Shown here in pieces: positions 36,386 to 46,959 of a stretch of DNA of 64,000 nt. The stretch is from Betaproteobacteria bacterium HGW-Betaproteobacteria-1 (GTDB taxonomy: Bacteria > Pseudomonadota > Gammaproteobacteria > Burkholderiales > Methylophilaceae), in contig PHCX01000006.1 of assembly GCA_002842435.1 (NCBI GenBank), positions 310,001-374,000 on the forward strand, read 5' to 3'. The translations under genes and the position numbers were made by a program. Every line of letters starts with the position of its first letter. Within the stretch, counting starts at the first letter, position 1. The notes beneath the pieces were generated by a model that was given only the letters and a program-made list of their open reading frames with translations, made no database searches and was not told where the DNA came from.

Positions 36386-36877
36386 CTAGTCGTATTTGAC
36401 ATGCTTGGCAATATCCGCCGGCAGCCAGGGTAACTGCGCAAGCACCAGGGCCTCCAATGGAGCGGCAAACATGGCGTTACGCCACATCGGGTCTCTGGGA
36501 AACCCGGTAAATCCAGCCAGTAACACGAGTATGCACACCACCAACACACCCCGAAAAACACCGAACACGGCACCCAGTCCGCGATCAATCCAGCCCAGGC
36601 CCACCTTCTTGAAAATATGCGAGAGTGCAATCGCCAGTAAACTGCATAACAGCAATGTCGTCAGGAACACAATCAGGAATGCCGCCAGCATTTTCAGCTC
36701 TTCGCTAGGAATGGCCTCGGGCAGCAAAGGCACCAGTTCCAGCGCATAAAGCCTGGCGACAACAAAGGCCGCCACCCAACTTATCAGGGCCAGCACCTCC
36801 CTGACGAATCCGCGCATGATACTGAGCAGGACAGAAACTCCCACAATCGCCAGCACTGCGTAATCAAAGCCGGTCAT
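36386..36877 (-). CDS. cvpA: Colicin V production family membrane protein CvpA
   Basis: A 163-residue protein with four predicted membrane helices and the family start FDYAVLAIVGVSVLLSIMRGFVRE (described in parts). CvpA has been linked to envelope homeostasis and bile or colicin phenotypes, mechanism unknown. It is 61 bases upstream of purF and 6 bases downstream of the SPOR gene. Confidence 0.9.
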   Translation of the reverse strand: MTGFDYAVLAIVGVSVLLSIMRGFVREVLALISWVAAFVVARLYALELVPLLPEAIPSEELKMLAAFLIVFLTTLLLCSLLAIALSHIFKKVGLGWIDRGLGAVFGVFRGVLVVCILVLLAGFTGFPRDPMWRNAMFAAPLEALVLAQLPWLPADIAKHVKYD

Positions 36878-36883
36878 AAATGC

Positions 36884-37492
36884 TTATTTGTTGGTAATAA
36901 TCATGCCGGACAAGCCTGTGGCCTTGATTTTTGCCAAGGCCTCCTCTGCCAAAGCACGATTGTCAAATGGTCCTACCCGCAGGCGTATTTTTTCACCCTG
37001 CGCAGTCTGCAATTTCTCGGTTGAAGGCTTCAATCCCTGGGCCTTCAATTTTTCTTCCAACTGTCTGACATTGGCAGCATCGGAAAAAACACCTATTTGC
37101 ACCGAATAAGTAGCCGCCTTTGCTACACTGACTACAGGTTTTGCCTCAGCAGCCGGGCTGCTTGCAGGTTTAGTCACTGGCGTTGAGGCAGTCACCGCAT
37201 CACCCATGGACAAATCAGCTCCCGTGGCGGATTCGGGCTTATCGCTTTCGGTGGCTACTGGTGGCGCTTCCGGCTCATCCAGTTCTGGAACATAAGGTGT
37301 AATGGAGGAAGTGAACTCCTCATCATCCTGACTGGGAATCGAAATCTCGATTTCCTGCTGAGGCAGATTCGCAGAGCGATCGTCCAGCAGCATAGGCAGG
37401 ACGGTAACCATGAGCAAGACCAGAGCAATGGCACCTACCAGCCGCCTGCGTGCTCGTTTCCTGAATTGAATCTCTTGTTCGTCTATCGACAT
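36884..37492 (-). CDS. dedD: SPOR-domain protein (DedD-like)
   Basis: A protein of about 202 residues with a short cytoplasmic N terminus rich in Arg/Lys, one membrane helix (about 21-37), a Pro/Glu/Ala-rich linker, and a C-terminal SPOR domain (about 125-200, YSVQIGVFSDAANVRQLEEKL) that binds denuded septal peptidoglycan. Start at 37492 is chosen for its GGAGA ribosome-binding site; an ATG at 37513 is in frame. The order folC-dedD-cvpA-purF is conserved. Confidence 0.88.
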   Translation of the reverse strand: MSIDEQEIQFRKRARRRLVGAIALVLLMVTVLPMLLDDRSANLPQQEIEISIPSQDDEEFTSSITPYVPELDEPEAPPVATESDKPESATGADLSMGDAVTASTPVTKPASSPAAEAKPVVSVAKAATYSVQIGVFSDAANVRQLEEKLKAQGLKPSTEKLQTAQGEKIRLRVGPFDNRALAEEALAKIKATGLSGMIITNK

Positions 37493-37525
37493 TGACGCAT
37501 TCTCCAATGGCAAAACGCCTGCCCG

Positions 37526-38821
37526 TCAGGATAATCTGTGGGTAATTGATGCCGGCAAAACATGCATGACTTCTGCAACGGTAAAAAATGAACCAAACAC
37601 TATTATTCTATCATTTTTGCCCGCATCCAGACAGGCTTGGCGGAATGCAGCGACCAAACTTTCAAAGCATGTCAGTCTCGCATCCACATTGATTTTATTA
37701 AATGTTTCAACAAGCTGTGAAGCACTGGCCGAGCGCGCATGATCTACTGACGACAGATACCAGCCATCAATCTCCGACGCAAGGGCAGTGATCACACCCG
37801 CGATATCCTTATCTGCCAGCATGGCAAAAACCGCAAAGGTTTTACCTTCAGGTTTGGTCTGCCGCAGATTTTCAGCCAACGCATGTGCAGCGTGAGGATT
37901 ATGTGTGACATCCAGCAGAATTTGCGGATGCTGGGCGACGACCTGGAACCGGCCGACAAGACTTACCGACTTTAGTCCGGCTTCGATTGCTGATTTATTG
38001 ACCGGCAAACGCCACTGCATCGCCTCTATGGCGGCCAGCGCACAAGCTGCATTATCCAGCTGGAACTTGCCCATGAGTGCAGGAAAAGGCAGATCATGCA
38101 TCAACGCAGCACCCTTGAAATCCCAGCGGTCAGCATCACAATCCAGCTCGAAATCGCGATTGCGCAGTTGCAAGTCGGCACCGATATTCTTGGCGTATTC
38201 CACAAGTGATTGCGGAGGGGAAAGGTCGCCACAGATAGCAGGAACATGTTTTCTGAAAATGCCGGCTTTTTCAAAGCCGATGCTTTCACGGCTGTTACCG
38301 AGAAACTCGATGTGATCGATGTCTATTGTCGTCACAACGGCGCAGTCCGGTTCGAACACATTCACTGCATCAAGCCTGCCACCGAGTCCGACTTCCATCA
38401 CGGCCAACTCGACCTTCTGCCTCATGAAGCACCACATTGCCGCCAGCGTGCCGTATTCGAAATAGGTCAGTTGCACATTCTGCCGCGCTGCTTCAACTGC
38501 CGCAAAGGCGGCAGTCAGGATCTCGTCGTCAAGCTCCTCGAGATTAACTCTGACACGCTCGTTATAACGCAGAATGTGGGGGGAACTGTAACCGGCAACA
38601 CGGTAACCGGCCTGGTGATAGATGTTTTCCAGCATGGCACAGGTCGAACCCTTGCCATTGGTACCACCAACGATAATGATGGGAAACTGCGGATCAAGTC
38701 CCATGCGCTCCTTGACTATAGCAACGCGATCCAACCCCATGGAAATGGATTTTGGATGCTGTGCCTCGATATAACGAAGCCAGCCTGCCAGATCTTCAGG
38801 CAGGGGTGATTCCGGACCCAC
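37526..38821 (-). CDS. folC: Bifunctional folylpolyglutamate/dihydrofolate synthase
   Basis: A 431-residue Mur-ligase-type enzyme adding glutamate to dihydropteroate and to folates. The P-loop GGTNGKGST is at about 52-60, followed by the SSPHILRYNERVRV block and DVTHNPHAA in the C-terminal domain. It is 17 bases downstream of accD. Folate polyglutamates support C1 metabolism, apt for a methylotroph. Confidence 0.94.
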   Translation of the reverse strand: MGPESPLPEDLAGWLRYIEAQHPKSISMGLDRVAIVKERMGLDPQFPIIIVGGTNGKGSTCAMLENIYHQAGYRVAGYSSPHILRYNERVRVNLEELDDEILTAAFAAVEAARQNVQLTYFEYGTLAAMWCFMRQKVELAVMEVGLGGRLDAVNVFEPDCAVVTTIDIDHIEFLGNSRESIGFEKAGIFRKHVPAICGDLSPPQSLVEYAKNIGADLQLRNRDFELDCDADRWDFKGAALMHDLPFPALMGKFQLDNAACALAAIEAMQWRLPVNKSAIEAGLKSVSLVGRFQVVAQHPQILLDVTHNPHAAHALAENLRQTKPEGKTFAVFAMLADKDIAGVITALASEIDGWYLSSVDHARSASASQLVETFNKINVDARLTCFESLVAAFRQACLDAGKNDRIIVFGSFFTVAEVMHVLPASITHRLS

Positions 38822-38838
38822 AGGTATCAGGCTCTGAT

Positions 38839-39705
38839 TCAGGCGACGGCAGGTAATCGCTGCATGGAAGCGATCAAGGTAGCAAGTTTGTCACGCATCT
38901 GACGACGATCGACGATCATGTCGATTGCACCATGTTCCAGCAGGAATTCTGCTCTCTGGAAACCTTCAGGAAGTTTTTCGCGCACGGTCTGTTCGATCAC
39001 GCGCGGTCCGGCAAATCCAATCAGCGCATTGGGTTCGGCAATGACGACATCGCCCAGCATGGCAAAGCTGGCTGACACCCCACCCATAGTCGGATCGGTC
39101 AACACAGAGATATATGGCAGCCCGGCCTGGCTCAATTGCGTCAGGGCAGCACTGGTCTTCGCCATCTGCATCAGCGAGAACAAGCCCTCCTGCATGCGTG
39201 CGCCACCACTGGCCGAAACACAGACAAAAGGCATCTTGTGCTCGATACAGGCTTGCACACCACGACTGAAGCGTTCGCCCATGACCGAACCCATGGAGCC
39301 ACCCATGAACTTGAACTCAAAAGCCGCGACCACCGCAGGGATGGTCTTGATACTGCCTTGCATCACAATCAACGAATCGGTTTCGCCCAAGTCCGACTGG
39401 GTCGCTTTCAACCTGTCGGCATAACGCTTGGTATCCTTGAACTTGAGTGGATCGACCGGCAAAACGTCGGCACCGATCTCGAACCGGCCCTCCGCGTCGA
39501 GAATCAGATCCAGCCTTCTTCTGGCCGAGATGCGATGATGATGCCCACACTTGGGGCAGACTTCAGCATTGCTTTCAAGGTCACTGCGATACAGTACTGC
39601 ATCACATGACGGACATTTGCTCCACAGGCCTTCAGGCACGACTTTTTTGCTTGCGCCCTGTGTGCGATTGATTTTTGGTGGTAATAGTTTTTGCAACCAG
39701 CTCAT
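38839..39705 (-). CDS. accD: Acetyl-CoA carboxylase carboxyltransferase subunit beta
   Basis: A 288-residue enzyme subunit with the zinc ribbon Cys31/Cys34/Cys50/Cys53 and the crotonase-like carboxyltransferase core ([39 protein letters not shown]). It pairs with AccA to make malonyl-CoA. The trpA-accD-folC order is typical of beta- and gammaproteobacteria. Confidence 0.96.
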   Translation of the reverse strand: MSWLQKLLPPKINRTQGASKKVVPEGLWSKCPSCDAVLYRSDLESNAEVCPKCGHHHRISARRRLDLILDAEGRFEIGADVLPVDPLKFKDTKRYADRLKATQSDLGETDSLIVMQGSIKTIPAVVAAFEFKFMGGSMGSVMGERFSRGVQACIEHKMPFVCVSASGGARMQEGLFSLMQMAKTSAALTQLSQAGLPYISVLTDPTMGGVSASFAMLGDVVIAEPNALIGFAGPRVIEQTVREKLPEGFQRAEFLLEHGAIDMIVDRRQMRDKLATLIASMQRLPAVA

Positions 39706-39719
39706 GGTGTGTCCCTCGT

Positions 39720-40520
39720 CTAGTTGGAGTCTATCGCAGCTCGCAACTCGCTTGTTAATGCAGCAAGATTGCCCAGCAGCTCTTGTTCTGATGAATTTTC
39801 TATTTCCTGCACCATACGACTGCCAACCACAATCGCATCGGCAATCTCGGCTACCTGGCGCGCAGTTTCAGCATCACGCACGCCAAAACCAACGCCTATC
39901 GGCAGGCTGGTTTTGCTGCGTATACCCTGCAATCGCTCGGTGACTTGCGCAATATCGAGATTCTGCGAGCCGGTAACACCCTTGAGCGAAACATAATAAA
40001 CGAAGCCGCTGGCCTGCCGCACGATGGTATCGATGCGTGAGGGTTCCGTCGTGGGAGAAAGCAGGAAAATCGGATCCAGTTCACGACTCTTCAGCAGCGC
40101 GACGAACTCGCCGCATTCCTCAGGCGGATAGTCGACCGTCAGGACACCATCGACGCCGGCCGCCTTGGCTTGGTCGGCAAAGTTCTCGATGCCCATGGCT
40201 TCGACCGGATTGGCGTAGCCCATCAGGATTACGGGCGTCATCGTATCTTTCTCACGAAAGGTTCTGACCATTTGCAATACATCGACCAACCCAACATGAT
40301 GAGCCAGCGCGCGTTCACTGGCACGCTGAATGACCGGACCGTCCGCCATCGGGTCGGAAAACGGGATGCCCAGTTCCAGCATGTTGGCACCGCTGTCGAC
40401 CAGCGCATGCATCAGGTTGACGGTATGTTTCGGATGCGGATCTCCCGCAGTGATGTAGGGAATCAGCGCTTTTTTCTTCTGTTGCGCAAGTGCTGCGAAG
40501 GTCGATTGAATACGGGACAT
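39720..40520 (-). CDS. trpA: Tryptophan synthase alpha subunit
   Basis: A 266-residue TIM-barrel subunit that cleaves indole-glycerol phosphate. The catalytic pair Glu49 (LELGIPF) and Asp60 (MADGP) is intact. Phosphate-binding GVGFGV and VVGSRMV segments near the C terminus are present. It is 35 bases downstream of trpB. Confidence 0.95.
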   Translation of the reverse strand: MSRIQSTFAALAQQKKKALIPYITAGDPHPKHTVNLMHALVDSGANMLELGIPFSDPMADGPVIQRASERALAHHVGLVDVLQMVRTFREKDTMTPVILMGYANPVEAMGIENFADQAKAAGVDGVLTVDYPPEECGEFVALLKSRELDPIFLLSPTTEPSRIDTIVRQASGFVYYVSLKGVTGSQNLDIAQVTERLQGIRSKTSLPIGVGFGVRDAETARQVAEIADAIVVGSRMVQEIENSSEQELLGNLAALTSELRAAIDSN

Positions 40521-40555
40521 GTATGATTTTTCTGTAATACGCTAATGAATGAAAA

Positions 40556-41758
40556 CTAGAGCTCGATACCTGATAGTCTTGCCACGGTATTGATATCCTT
40601 GTCACCGCGGCCGGACAGGTTGACCAGCAGCACCTTTTCCGGCGACATGGTAGCCGCCAGCTTCATGGCATAGGCGATCGCGTGACTGGATTCCAGCGCC
40701 GGGATGATCCCCTCGGTGCGACACATGGTATGGAAGGCGTTCATCGCCTCATCATCTGTCACCGCGACATATTCGGCTCTATGGATGTCCTTCAACCACG
40801 CATGCTCAGGGCCCACACCAGGATAATCAAGGCCGGCAGACACCGAATGGGTTTCGACAATCTGACCGTTCTTGTCCTGCATCAGATAAGTGCGGTTACC
40901 ATGCAACACACCGACAGGGCTATTGGCGGTCAGTGGTGCGGCATGCTTGCCGGTCTCAATGCCATAACCGGCAGCTTCGACGCCGATCAACTTGACGCTC
41001 TCTTCATCGATGTAGGGATAGAAGATGCCCATGGCATTGGAGCCACCGCCGACACAGGCAATCACTGCATCCGGCTGACGCCCGATCATTTCCTGCATCT
41101 GCTGCTTGGCTTCAATACCGATTACCGACTGGAAGTCACGCACCATCATCGGGTACGGATGCGGTCCGGCGACTGTGCCGATAATATAGAAAGTGTCAGC
41201 AACATTGGTCACCCAATCCCGCATCGCTTCGTTCAGCGCGTCTTTCAGGGTTTTGGAGCCAGACTCGACCGGTATGACAGTAGCGCCCAGCAGTTTCATG
41301 CGATAGACATTCGGAGCCTGTCGCTTGACGTCCTCCGAGCCCATGTACACCACGCACTCCAGACCGAGTCGAGCGGCAATTGTGGCGGTCGCCACGCCAT
41401 GCTGACCCGCCCCGGTTTCCGCAATCACTCGCGGCTTGCCCATGCGCTTGGCCAGCAGCGCCTGGCCTACCGTGTTGTTTACCTTGTGCGCGCCGGTGTG
41501 ATTCAGATCCTCGCGCTTGAAATAGATGCGTGCGCCACCGATTTTCTCGGACAGTCGCTGCGCATAATAGATGGGGCTGGGGCGACCGACAAAATGCTTG
41601 AGGTCATAGGCGAATTCAGCGAGAAACTCCGGATCGTGACGATAACGTTCATACATCACGCGTAACTCTTCGAGCGCCTCGATCAAGGTCTCGGCGACAA
41701 AAACACCGCCGTATGGCCCGAAATGGCCGCGCTCATCCGGCATATCATAAACTTGCAT
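40556..41758 (-). CDS. trpB: Tryptophan synthase beta subunit
   Basis: A 400-residue PLP enzyme joining indole and serine. The PLP lysine is Lys92 in GAHKVNNT. The GGGSNAMG phosphate-binding loop (about 233-240) is intact. The start at 41758 ([11 protein letters not shown]) has a GAGGAG ribosome-binding site; a longer frame to 41836 lies inside trpF. It overlaps the trpF end by 14 bases, indicating translational coupling. Confidence 0.95.
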   Translation of the reverse strand: MQVYDMPDERGHFGPYGGVFVAETLIEALEELRVMYERYRHDPEFLAEFAYDLKHFVGRPSPIYYAQRLSEKIGGARIYFKREDLNHTGAHKVNNTVGQALLAKRMGKPRVIAETGAGQHGVATATIAARLGLECVVYMGSEDVKRQAPNVYRMKLLGATVIPVESGSKTLKDALNEAMRDWVTNVADTFYIIGTVAGPHPYPMMVRDFQSVIGIEAKQQMQEMIGRQPDAVIACVGGGSNAMGIFYPYIDEESVKLIGVEAAGYGIETGKHAAPLTANSPVGVLHGNRTYLMQDKNGQIVETHSVSAGLDYPGVGPEHAWLKDIHRAEYVAVTDDEAMNAFHTMCRTEGIIPALESSHAIAYAMKLAATMSPEKVLLVNLSGRGDKDINTVARLSGIEL

Positions 41759-42368
41759 CACTGACTCCTCGCATGAATGCGGCGATCTTTGCCGCATCCT
41801 TGATTCCTTTGTTAAGTTCCACGCCGCCGCTGACATCCACTGCGTATGGCCGCACCTGCCTAACTGCCTGCTCGACGTTATCGGGACTCAGCCCACCCGC
41901 CAACACCACAGGTAGCGGCAATGTTTTTGGAATAATATTCCAGTCGAAAACCTGACCGGTTCCGCCCGGCACGCCTTCAATAAATGCATCCAGAAGCAAG
42001 GCTTGGGCATGCTTGAATTGTTCTGCGTATTGTAGCAAATTTGTATCAGGTTTAACGCGAATCGCCTTCATATACGGCAGGTCAAATCGCTCGCAGGCTT
42101 CCGGTGATTCATTGCCGTGGAACTGCAGCAGGTCCAGGCGCACCAGTTTCATGACCTGCAGGATATCTTCCGGTTCCGCATCAACGAACAAGCCGACCAC
42201 ACTGACGAAAGGAGGCAGGCTGGCAACGATCTGCGCCGCCCTCTCCGGGCTGACGTAGCGCGGACTGGGGCGATAAAACACGAGGCCTATCGCGTCACAG
42301 CCAGCAGTAACAGCAGCCCTGGCATCTTCCTCTCGAGTAATGCCACAGATTTTGACACGTGTACGCAA
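41745..42368 (-). CDS. trpF: Phosphoribosylanthranilate isomerase, probable TTG start
   Basis: A TIM-barrel isomerase of about 207 residues in tryptophan synthesis, starting in family fashion at [10 protein letters not shown] with catalytic Cys near residue 8. No ATG fits: the nearest in-frame ATG (42431) adds about 21 atypical residues. TTG at 42368, preceded by GAGAGAAAG, gives the usual length. [13 protein letters not shown] and [12 protein letters not shown] are the phosphate-binding loops. First gene of a trpFBA-accD-folC run. Confidence 0.9.
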   Translation of the reverse strand: MRTRVKICGITREEDARAAVTAGCDAIGLVFYRPSPRYVSPERAAQIVASLPPFVSVVGLFVDAEPEDILQVMKLVRLDLLQFHGNESPEACERFDLPYMKAIRVKPDTNLLQYAEQFKHAQALLLDAFIEGVPGGTGQVFDWNIIPKTLPLPVVLAGGLSPDNVEQAVRQVRPYAVDVSGGVELNKGIKDAAKIAAFMRGVSDASL

Positions 42369-42453
42369 ATGTAAACTTTCTCTCGGATTCAACAAGCGCC
42401 ATTTTATAGCGTATGCAGGCTTACCGCGCATTTTTAACTACACGAGCGCTCAC

Positions 42454-43239
42454 TCAAATGAAAATCCGGCTTAGATCCCTTCCGGCTTCAGGCAGATTCC
42501 ACTTGTCGTCATAACCAATGCCTGTCAGGTACAGGCCATCAGGAGCAAAGGTGGGAGGAGCCAGCTTGCGGTCCTTTTGCTGAATGAGTTCCGTCATGAA
42601 CTCAGGCGGATAACTGCCTTTACCGATGTAGACCAGCGCGCCGACCATATTCCGCACCTGATGATGCAAAAAGGCATTGGCCCGGAAACTGAACACCAGG
42701 CGGCCATCCGTACCGCTGACATCTGCCCTGCTCATGACTTTTACCGGTGACTTAGCCTGGCACTCGGCTGCGCGAAAAGCACTGAAGTCATGTTCGCCAA
42801 GCAGAAAATTCGCCGCCTCCTGCATCGCAGCCAGATCAAGCGGCTGATGAAACCAGCCCGCCTTGCCGGACATTACGGCAGGAGCAACCGGCCGGTTGAT
42901 CAGGAAATACTGATAACTACGTTCGTAGGCTGAAAAGCGGGCATGAAAATGTTCGTCCACGACTTGCGCCCATAACACCCTGACACCTGCCGGCAGATGT
43001 GCATTGACACCCCTGACCCAAGCTGTGATCGGCCTGGAAGTTGCCGTATCAAAATGCACCACCTGACACAAGGCATGAACGCCTGTATCCGTGCGGCCTG
43101 CCGCGATAACGGCAACCTTATGCCCTGCCAGAATCTCCAATGCACTCTGCAGACGATCCTGTATACCGCAGCCGTTGCTTTGACTTTGCCATCCGCAGAA
43201 TCCCTTGCCGTCATATTCAAGTCCCAAGGCTATACGCAT
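42454..43239 (-). CDS. truA: tRNA pseudouridine(38-40) synthase TruA
   Basis: A 261-residue pseudouridine synthase. Catalytic Asp51 lies in AGRTDTGVHA, and RSYQYFLINR follows near 105. Start MRIALGLEYDG is typical. It overlaps the upstream ECF-T-like gene by 10 bases, and the fimV-truA-trpF order is conserved in betaproteobacteria. Confidence 0.95.
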   Translation of the reverse strand: MRIALGLEYDGKGFCGWQSQSNGCGIQDRLQSALEILAGHKVAVIAAGRTDTGVHALCQVVHFDTATSRPITAWVRGVNAHLPAGVRVLWAQVVDEHFHARFSAYERSYQYFLINRPVAPAVMSGKAGWFHQPLDLAAMQEAANFLLGEHDFSAFRAAECQAKSPVKVMSRADVSGTDGRLVFSFRANAFLHHQVRNMVGALVYIGKGSYPPEFMTELIQQKDRKLAPPTFAPDGLYLTGIGYDDKWNLPEAGRDLSRIFI

Positions 43240-43898
43240 AACTGTGTGACTCCCAGCAGGACCAGACCAAAGAGCACCAACCAGTCCATGGAATGCATGA
43301 CAGGTTTCATTATTTCAATCTGCTCCGGTGCTCCATGATCGGTATTGAGCACATCCTCCAGTTTCATCAGTTGATGAATTGAATTGTGTTGCCGGTTCTT
43401 CATGCCATGTTCGACATAATACAAAGTCAGCCACAACCTGACAGCAAAGCGTTCCGGATCAAAACCCACTAACTTGAAAGGCCTCGCCAGAAAATAAAGA
43501 CCTGCTATCAGTTGCTCACGTGCAGTCGTAGCAAGCAATAAAGCCAAGCCTGCCAGAATGGCTGCAAGACGCAGCATCTGCTCGACGCCGGCACCAATCC
43601 CTTCATAGCTAGGTGCTGTCGAGAAATACCAGCTCGCAACATACTCTCCTGGCGTGTTATAAGCATAGACAATCAATAAAAACAACAGGATATAGCGCAC
43701 ACGCTTCAGCAATCTCAGGAATTCGGCAAGTGCAGAAAATCTGACCGTACCAGTTTGCGCCCCGCCGCTTTTTCTCAGATCAATATTCAGTAGAACTGCC
43801 AGCATCAGAACCAGCACAAGAACCAGCATGTAACTGTGCAGGCCATAGACCGTAACGGCAAACATCAGCAAAGCAAGAACCCGGACCGTAGGATGCAT
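43230..43898 (-). CDS. CbiQ/EcfT-family transmembrane protein (orphan ECF T component)
   Basis: A 222-residue protein with about five to six membrane segments and the arrangement of CbiQ-type energy-coupling factor T components, including an LARPFKLVGFDPERFAVRL stretch resembling the coupling region. No ATPase (EcfA) or substrate (S) subunit is nearby, so its partners and substrate are unknown. Located between fimV and truA, overlapping truA. Confidence 0.75.
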   Translation of the reverse strand: MHPTVRVLALLMFAVTVYGLHSYMLVLVLVLMLAVLLNIDLRKSGGAQTGTVRFSALAEFLRLLKRVRYILLFLLIVYAYNTPGEYVASWYFSTAPSYEGIGAGVEQMLRLAAILAGLALLLATTAREQLIAGLYFLARPFKLVGFDPERFAVRLWLTLYYVEHGMKNRQHNSIHQLMKLEDVLNTDHGAPEQIEIMKPVMHSMDWLVLFGLVLLGVTQLCV

Positions 43899-43917
43899 AA
43901 ATTAAATTGCCATCAAC

Positions 43918-43944
43918 AAAAAAGCCGGGCAAGAGGCCCGGCTT
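43918..43944 (-). terminator. Rho-independent terminator after fimV
   Basis: An 8-bp stem AAGCCGGG/CCCGGCTT with loop CAAGAG, followed on the minus strand by TTTTTTG. It lies 20 bases beyond the fimV stop. Confidence 0.88.
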
Positions 43945-43963
43945 CATTAAATCACATTGCAGC

Positions 43964-46822
43964 TCAGGACAGGCTGTTAAATAACTCCTGCGCACGCTGG
44001 CGCTGCCTCGGGCCACCCTCCTTCAACACTTCATCCAGCAATTCACGTGCACCTTCGTTATCGCCCATATCCATATAGGCAGTCACCAGATCAAGCTTGG
44101 TATCAACATCCTCTGACTCCTGTTCGACAACATCGGCCTCCTGCGTATCAGTGGTCTCTGCAGGCGCTTCCATATCCAGGCTGATTCCAGACAGATCCAG
44201 CTCCAGGCCGGAATCAGATGTAACCTCCTCATCCTGAACTTCAGCCTGCATCTCGACTGACTCAGTTGTAGCCCCCAGATCGAAATTGAAATCCAGGGCG
44301 GATACCTCTTCTTTTGGTGACTCTATCGATTCTGGCTCAGCAGAGATAAGCGATTCCTGGCTTGTGCCCAGATCACTGATATCCAGAATATCGGTCTGAT
44401 CCTCGACAATTCCTGCAGCCAAAGCTGTAGCATCCTCAGCACTTGAATTCAGGTCAGGCATTTCAATATTCGGCAGAGTTTCATTAAAACTCGGCGCCTC
44501 GAACTGGATCGTTTGCTCAATCGACTGCACTTCCGACTCGTCCACCGTCAGGGAAACTTCATCCTCAGAAACAACCGGCTTCTCGTCAGAGAAGTCCATA
44601 TTGAAATCCAGGCCACCCTCATCCAACGGCGTCGTATCTGCGATTGCGACTTCAGGTGCCGCAGAAACTGCTTCACTATCTACCGGCGTAGAATCGAAGC
44701 CAAGATCAAAATCAAGTGTACTATCCGCATCTTTTCCGACTTCTTCAGTCTCGGCAGCATTACCCTCTGACACACCTGTATCTGCATCCAGGGAGAAATC
44801 CAGACTTGCATCAGCCATGACTTCAGCATTGTCAAAATCATTGGCATTCAGCTGACTCATGTCAGCAGGTGCGGCCATGACTGTCGTCGCCATCAACTTG
44901 GAAGCTGCTGCTCCGCTACCATCAGCAGCATGTGCTTTGCTTGTGTCGTATAACGGATTGGCAGACTCAAGTTTACGCCCCATCTCCGCTACTTGCATCC
45001 AGACGGGATCATCGGAACCCAAAGTCGAATAGAGCTCGCCAGCCACTGCTTCAAATGCGGAAGTGTCATTGCGGCTTGCAAAGATTTCCAATAGCTTCAG
45101 ATGAAGCTCATAACGTGTTGGCTCCTTGGAAATCGCATCATTGAGAATCTCTTCCGCCTGTGAATCGCGGCCGTATGCCATATAGACTTCGGCTTCCGCA
45201 ATAGGATCGACATCATGGGTATCGATCATCCCGCTTTGATTCTGTGAGAAATTGGTCAGGAACGATGTATCCCCTGTATCCACCGTACCGCCGGATGTGT
45301 TGCCAAACACGGTGTTGGCCTTGAGACCACCAGCCGTCAATATGCCCTGCTCGAAACTGTCGAGATTACGCTTGCGGCGATTGCGGATGAACAACCAACC
45401 GCCTCCCAGCAACACAATGGCGCCACCAACCAACCCCAAAAGCGGGGCATTGTTGAGCAAACCATCCAGCAGGCCATGCTCTTCAACGGGTGCTGGTGCT
45501 GGAGTGACTGGCTTTTTGACAGGCTCAGGCTTGACCTCCGTCGCCGGTTCTTGGGCAACTGCCACATCTGGCGCATCCACGGCTTCTGCCGCTGGCTCGA
45601 CCTCGGCAACAGCTTCCCCTCCTGCGCCCATATCCTGTTCTGAAACAGCAGACGCATCCGCCGCCTCAGGCACACCCTCGGCCTGATCCTGTAAACCGGC
45701 CAGCGTCTTGTCCTTGATGGTCAGCAATGCCTGAAGGTCGGCAATCTGCTTTTCCAGCATGGCAACGCGCTCATTAGCCTCTTCTACACTTTTTTGCCTC
45801 GCAGTGTTCTCTTCCTGCATGGCGGTCAGCCTGTCCTGCAAAGCCTTGGCATCTGCTCCCGCTTTCGCGGCATCTGCTTCGCTCTTGGACAGCTTGACTA
45901 CATCTCTTGGACCGGTATCTGCTGGCGCCGCCTTGTCTTCTGCAGCCGCCTTCAGCTTACCCGATGCAGCCTGGTCACCAGCATCTTCGGCTGTAGGCGA
46001 AGATGCTGCAACCACTGAGGCAAGCCTGTTACGATAGGCATTCCAGTCAGCAGTCTGCACCCGAATCTCCTGTGCAGCTTCCTGACGGCTTACCAAAGCC
46101 AGATCTTCATTAGACGGGGCCTTGATGATCTGCCCGACTTTCAGGCGATTCATGTTATCGCCGGCAAAAGCATCCTTGTTGGCGCGATATAGCGCGACCA
46201 GCATCTGATCGAGGCTAACACCCTCAAGCTGCATTTCGCGGGCGATCTTGCTCAGATTGTCACCGGATTTTGTCGTGTATTCTTTTTCCAGTTGTTCAAC
46301 AGATGCAGATGACGCAACAACGGGGGAAGGAGCGGCAACGGGCGCTACGGCAACTGGCGCAGGGCTGGGGATGGGTTGAGACTGAATGGGTGCAACCGTT
46401 ATCGCAGGCTGCGTATCCTGATATCCTGGAGGATCCAGCAGGACCGTATATTCCCTCAACAATCGGCCGGTTGCCCAGTCGACCTGAATCAACATATCGA
46501 GAAACGGATCGTCTACAGGCTGCCTTGTCTTAAGCTTGAGCACCGGGCTGCCATCCGGCTTCTTGCCCACTTCGATCTGAATGACACTGTGTATGACTCT
46601 GCGTTCCATGCCTTGAACGGCGTAAGTTTCTTGCGGAGCGATAGTAGCGCTGAGGGATGAAAGTTCTTCCGGGGTGGTGGATACCAGATCAATCTCAGCA
46701 CGGAGTGGCTCACCCAGACCTGAAATAACGGTTAGTTTACCAAGTCCCGCCGAATGAGCTGAGAATGGCAAAAATGCAAAACATACCGCCAATGCAATTT
46801 GCTTGTAATTAGACTTATGCAC
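43964..46822 (-). CDS. fimV: FimV-family motility/pole protein
   Basis: A 952-residue inner-membrane protein. It has a signal peptide (about 1-24), a periplasmic FimV N-terminal domain, a LysM peptidoglycan-binding motif (YTTKSGDNLSKIAREMQ, about 185-245), a coiled coil, a membrane helix (about 470-490) and a long acidic cytoplasmic domain. The latter ends in the conserved TPR-like FimV C terminus (KLDLVTAYMDMGDNEGARELLDEV in parts). In Pseudomonas it helps place type IV pilus and polar components. It follows asd as in Pseudomonas. Confidence 0.92.
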   Translation of the reverse strand: MHKSNYKQIALAVCFAFLPFSAHSAGLGKLTVISGLGEPLRAEIDLVSTTPEELSSLSATIAPQETYAVQGMERRVIHSVIQIEVGKKPDGSPVLKLKTRQPVDDPFLDMLIQVDWATGRLLREYTVLLDPPGYQDTQPAITVAPIQSQPIPSPAPVAVAPVAAPSPVVASSASVEQLEKEYTTKSGDNLSKIAREMQLEGVSLDQMLVALYRANKDAFAGDNMNRLKVGQIIKAPSNEDLALVSRQEAAQEIRVQTADWNAYRNRLASVVAASSPTAEDAGDQAASGKLKAAAEDKAAPADTGPRDVVKLSKSEADAAKAGADAKALQDRLTAMQEENTARQKSVEEANERVAMLEKQIADLQALLTIKDKTLAGLQDQAEGVPEAADASAVSEQDMGAGGEAVAEVEPAAEAVDAPDVAVAQEPATEVKPEPVKKPVTPAPAPVEEHGLLDGLLNNAPLLGLVGGAIVLLGGGWLFIRNRRKRNLDSFEQGILTAGGLKANTVFGNTSGGTVDTGDTSFLTNFSQNQSGMIDTHDVDPIAEAEVYMAYGRDSQAEEILNDAISKEPTRYELHLKLLEIFASRNDTSAFEAVAGELYSTLGSDDPVWMQVAEMGRKLESANPLYDTSKAHAADGSGAAASKLMATTVMAAPADMSQLNANDFDNAEVMADASLDFSLDADTGVSEGNAAETEEVGKDADSTLDFDLGFDSTPVDSEAVSAAPEVAIADTTPLDEGGLDFNMDFSDEKPVVSEDEVSLTVDESEVQSIEQTIQFEAPSFNETLPNIEMPDLNSSAEDATALAAGIVEDQTDILDISDLGTSQESLISAEPESIESPKEEVSALDFNFDLGATTESVEMQAEVQDEEVTSDSGLELDLSGISLDMEAPAETTDTQEADVVEQESEDVDTKLDLVTAYMDMGDNEGARELLDEVLKEGGPRQRQRAQELFNSLS

Positions 46823-46959
46823 TATCCCACCCTTATCGAACTTATAGTCGCTTTATTAAATTAACATCAAATAGTTAGACATGCAAGCTCATACCACACA
46901 TTATATTTGTGGGCTATCTAAAACCGGTTTTGCCGGCCAGAACTCGTTCAAAATCCAGC

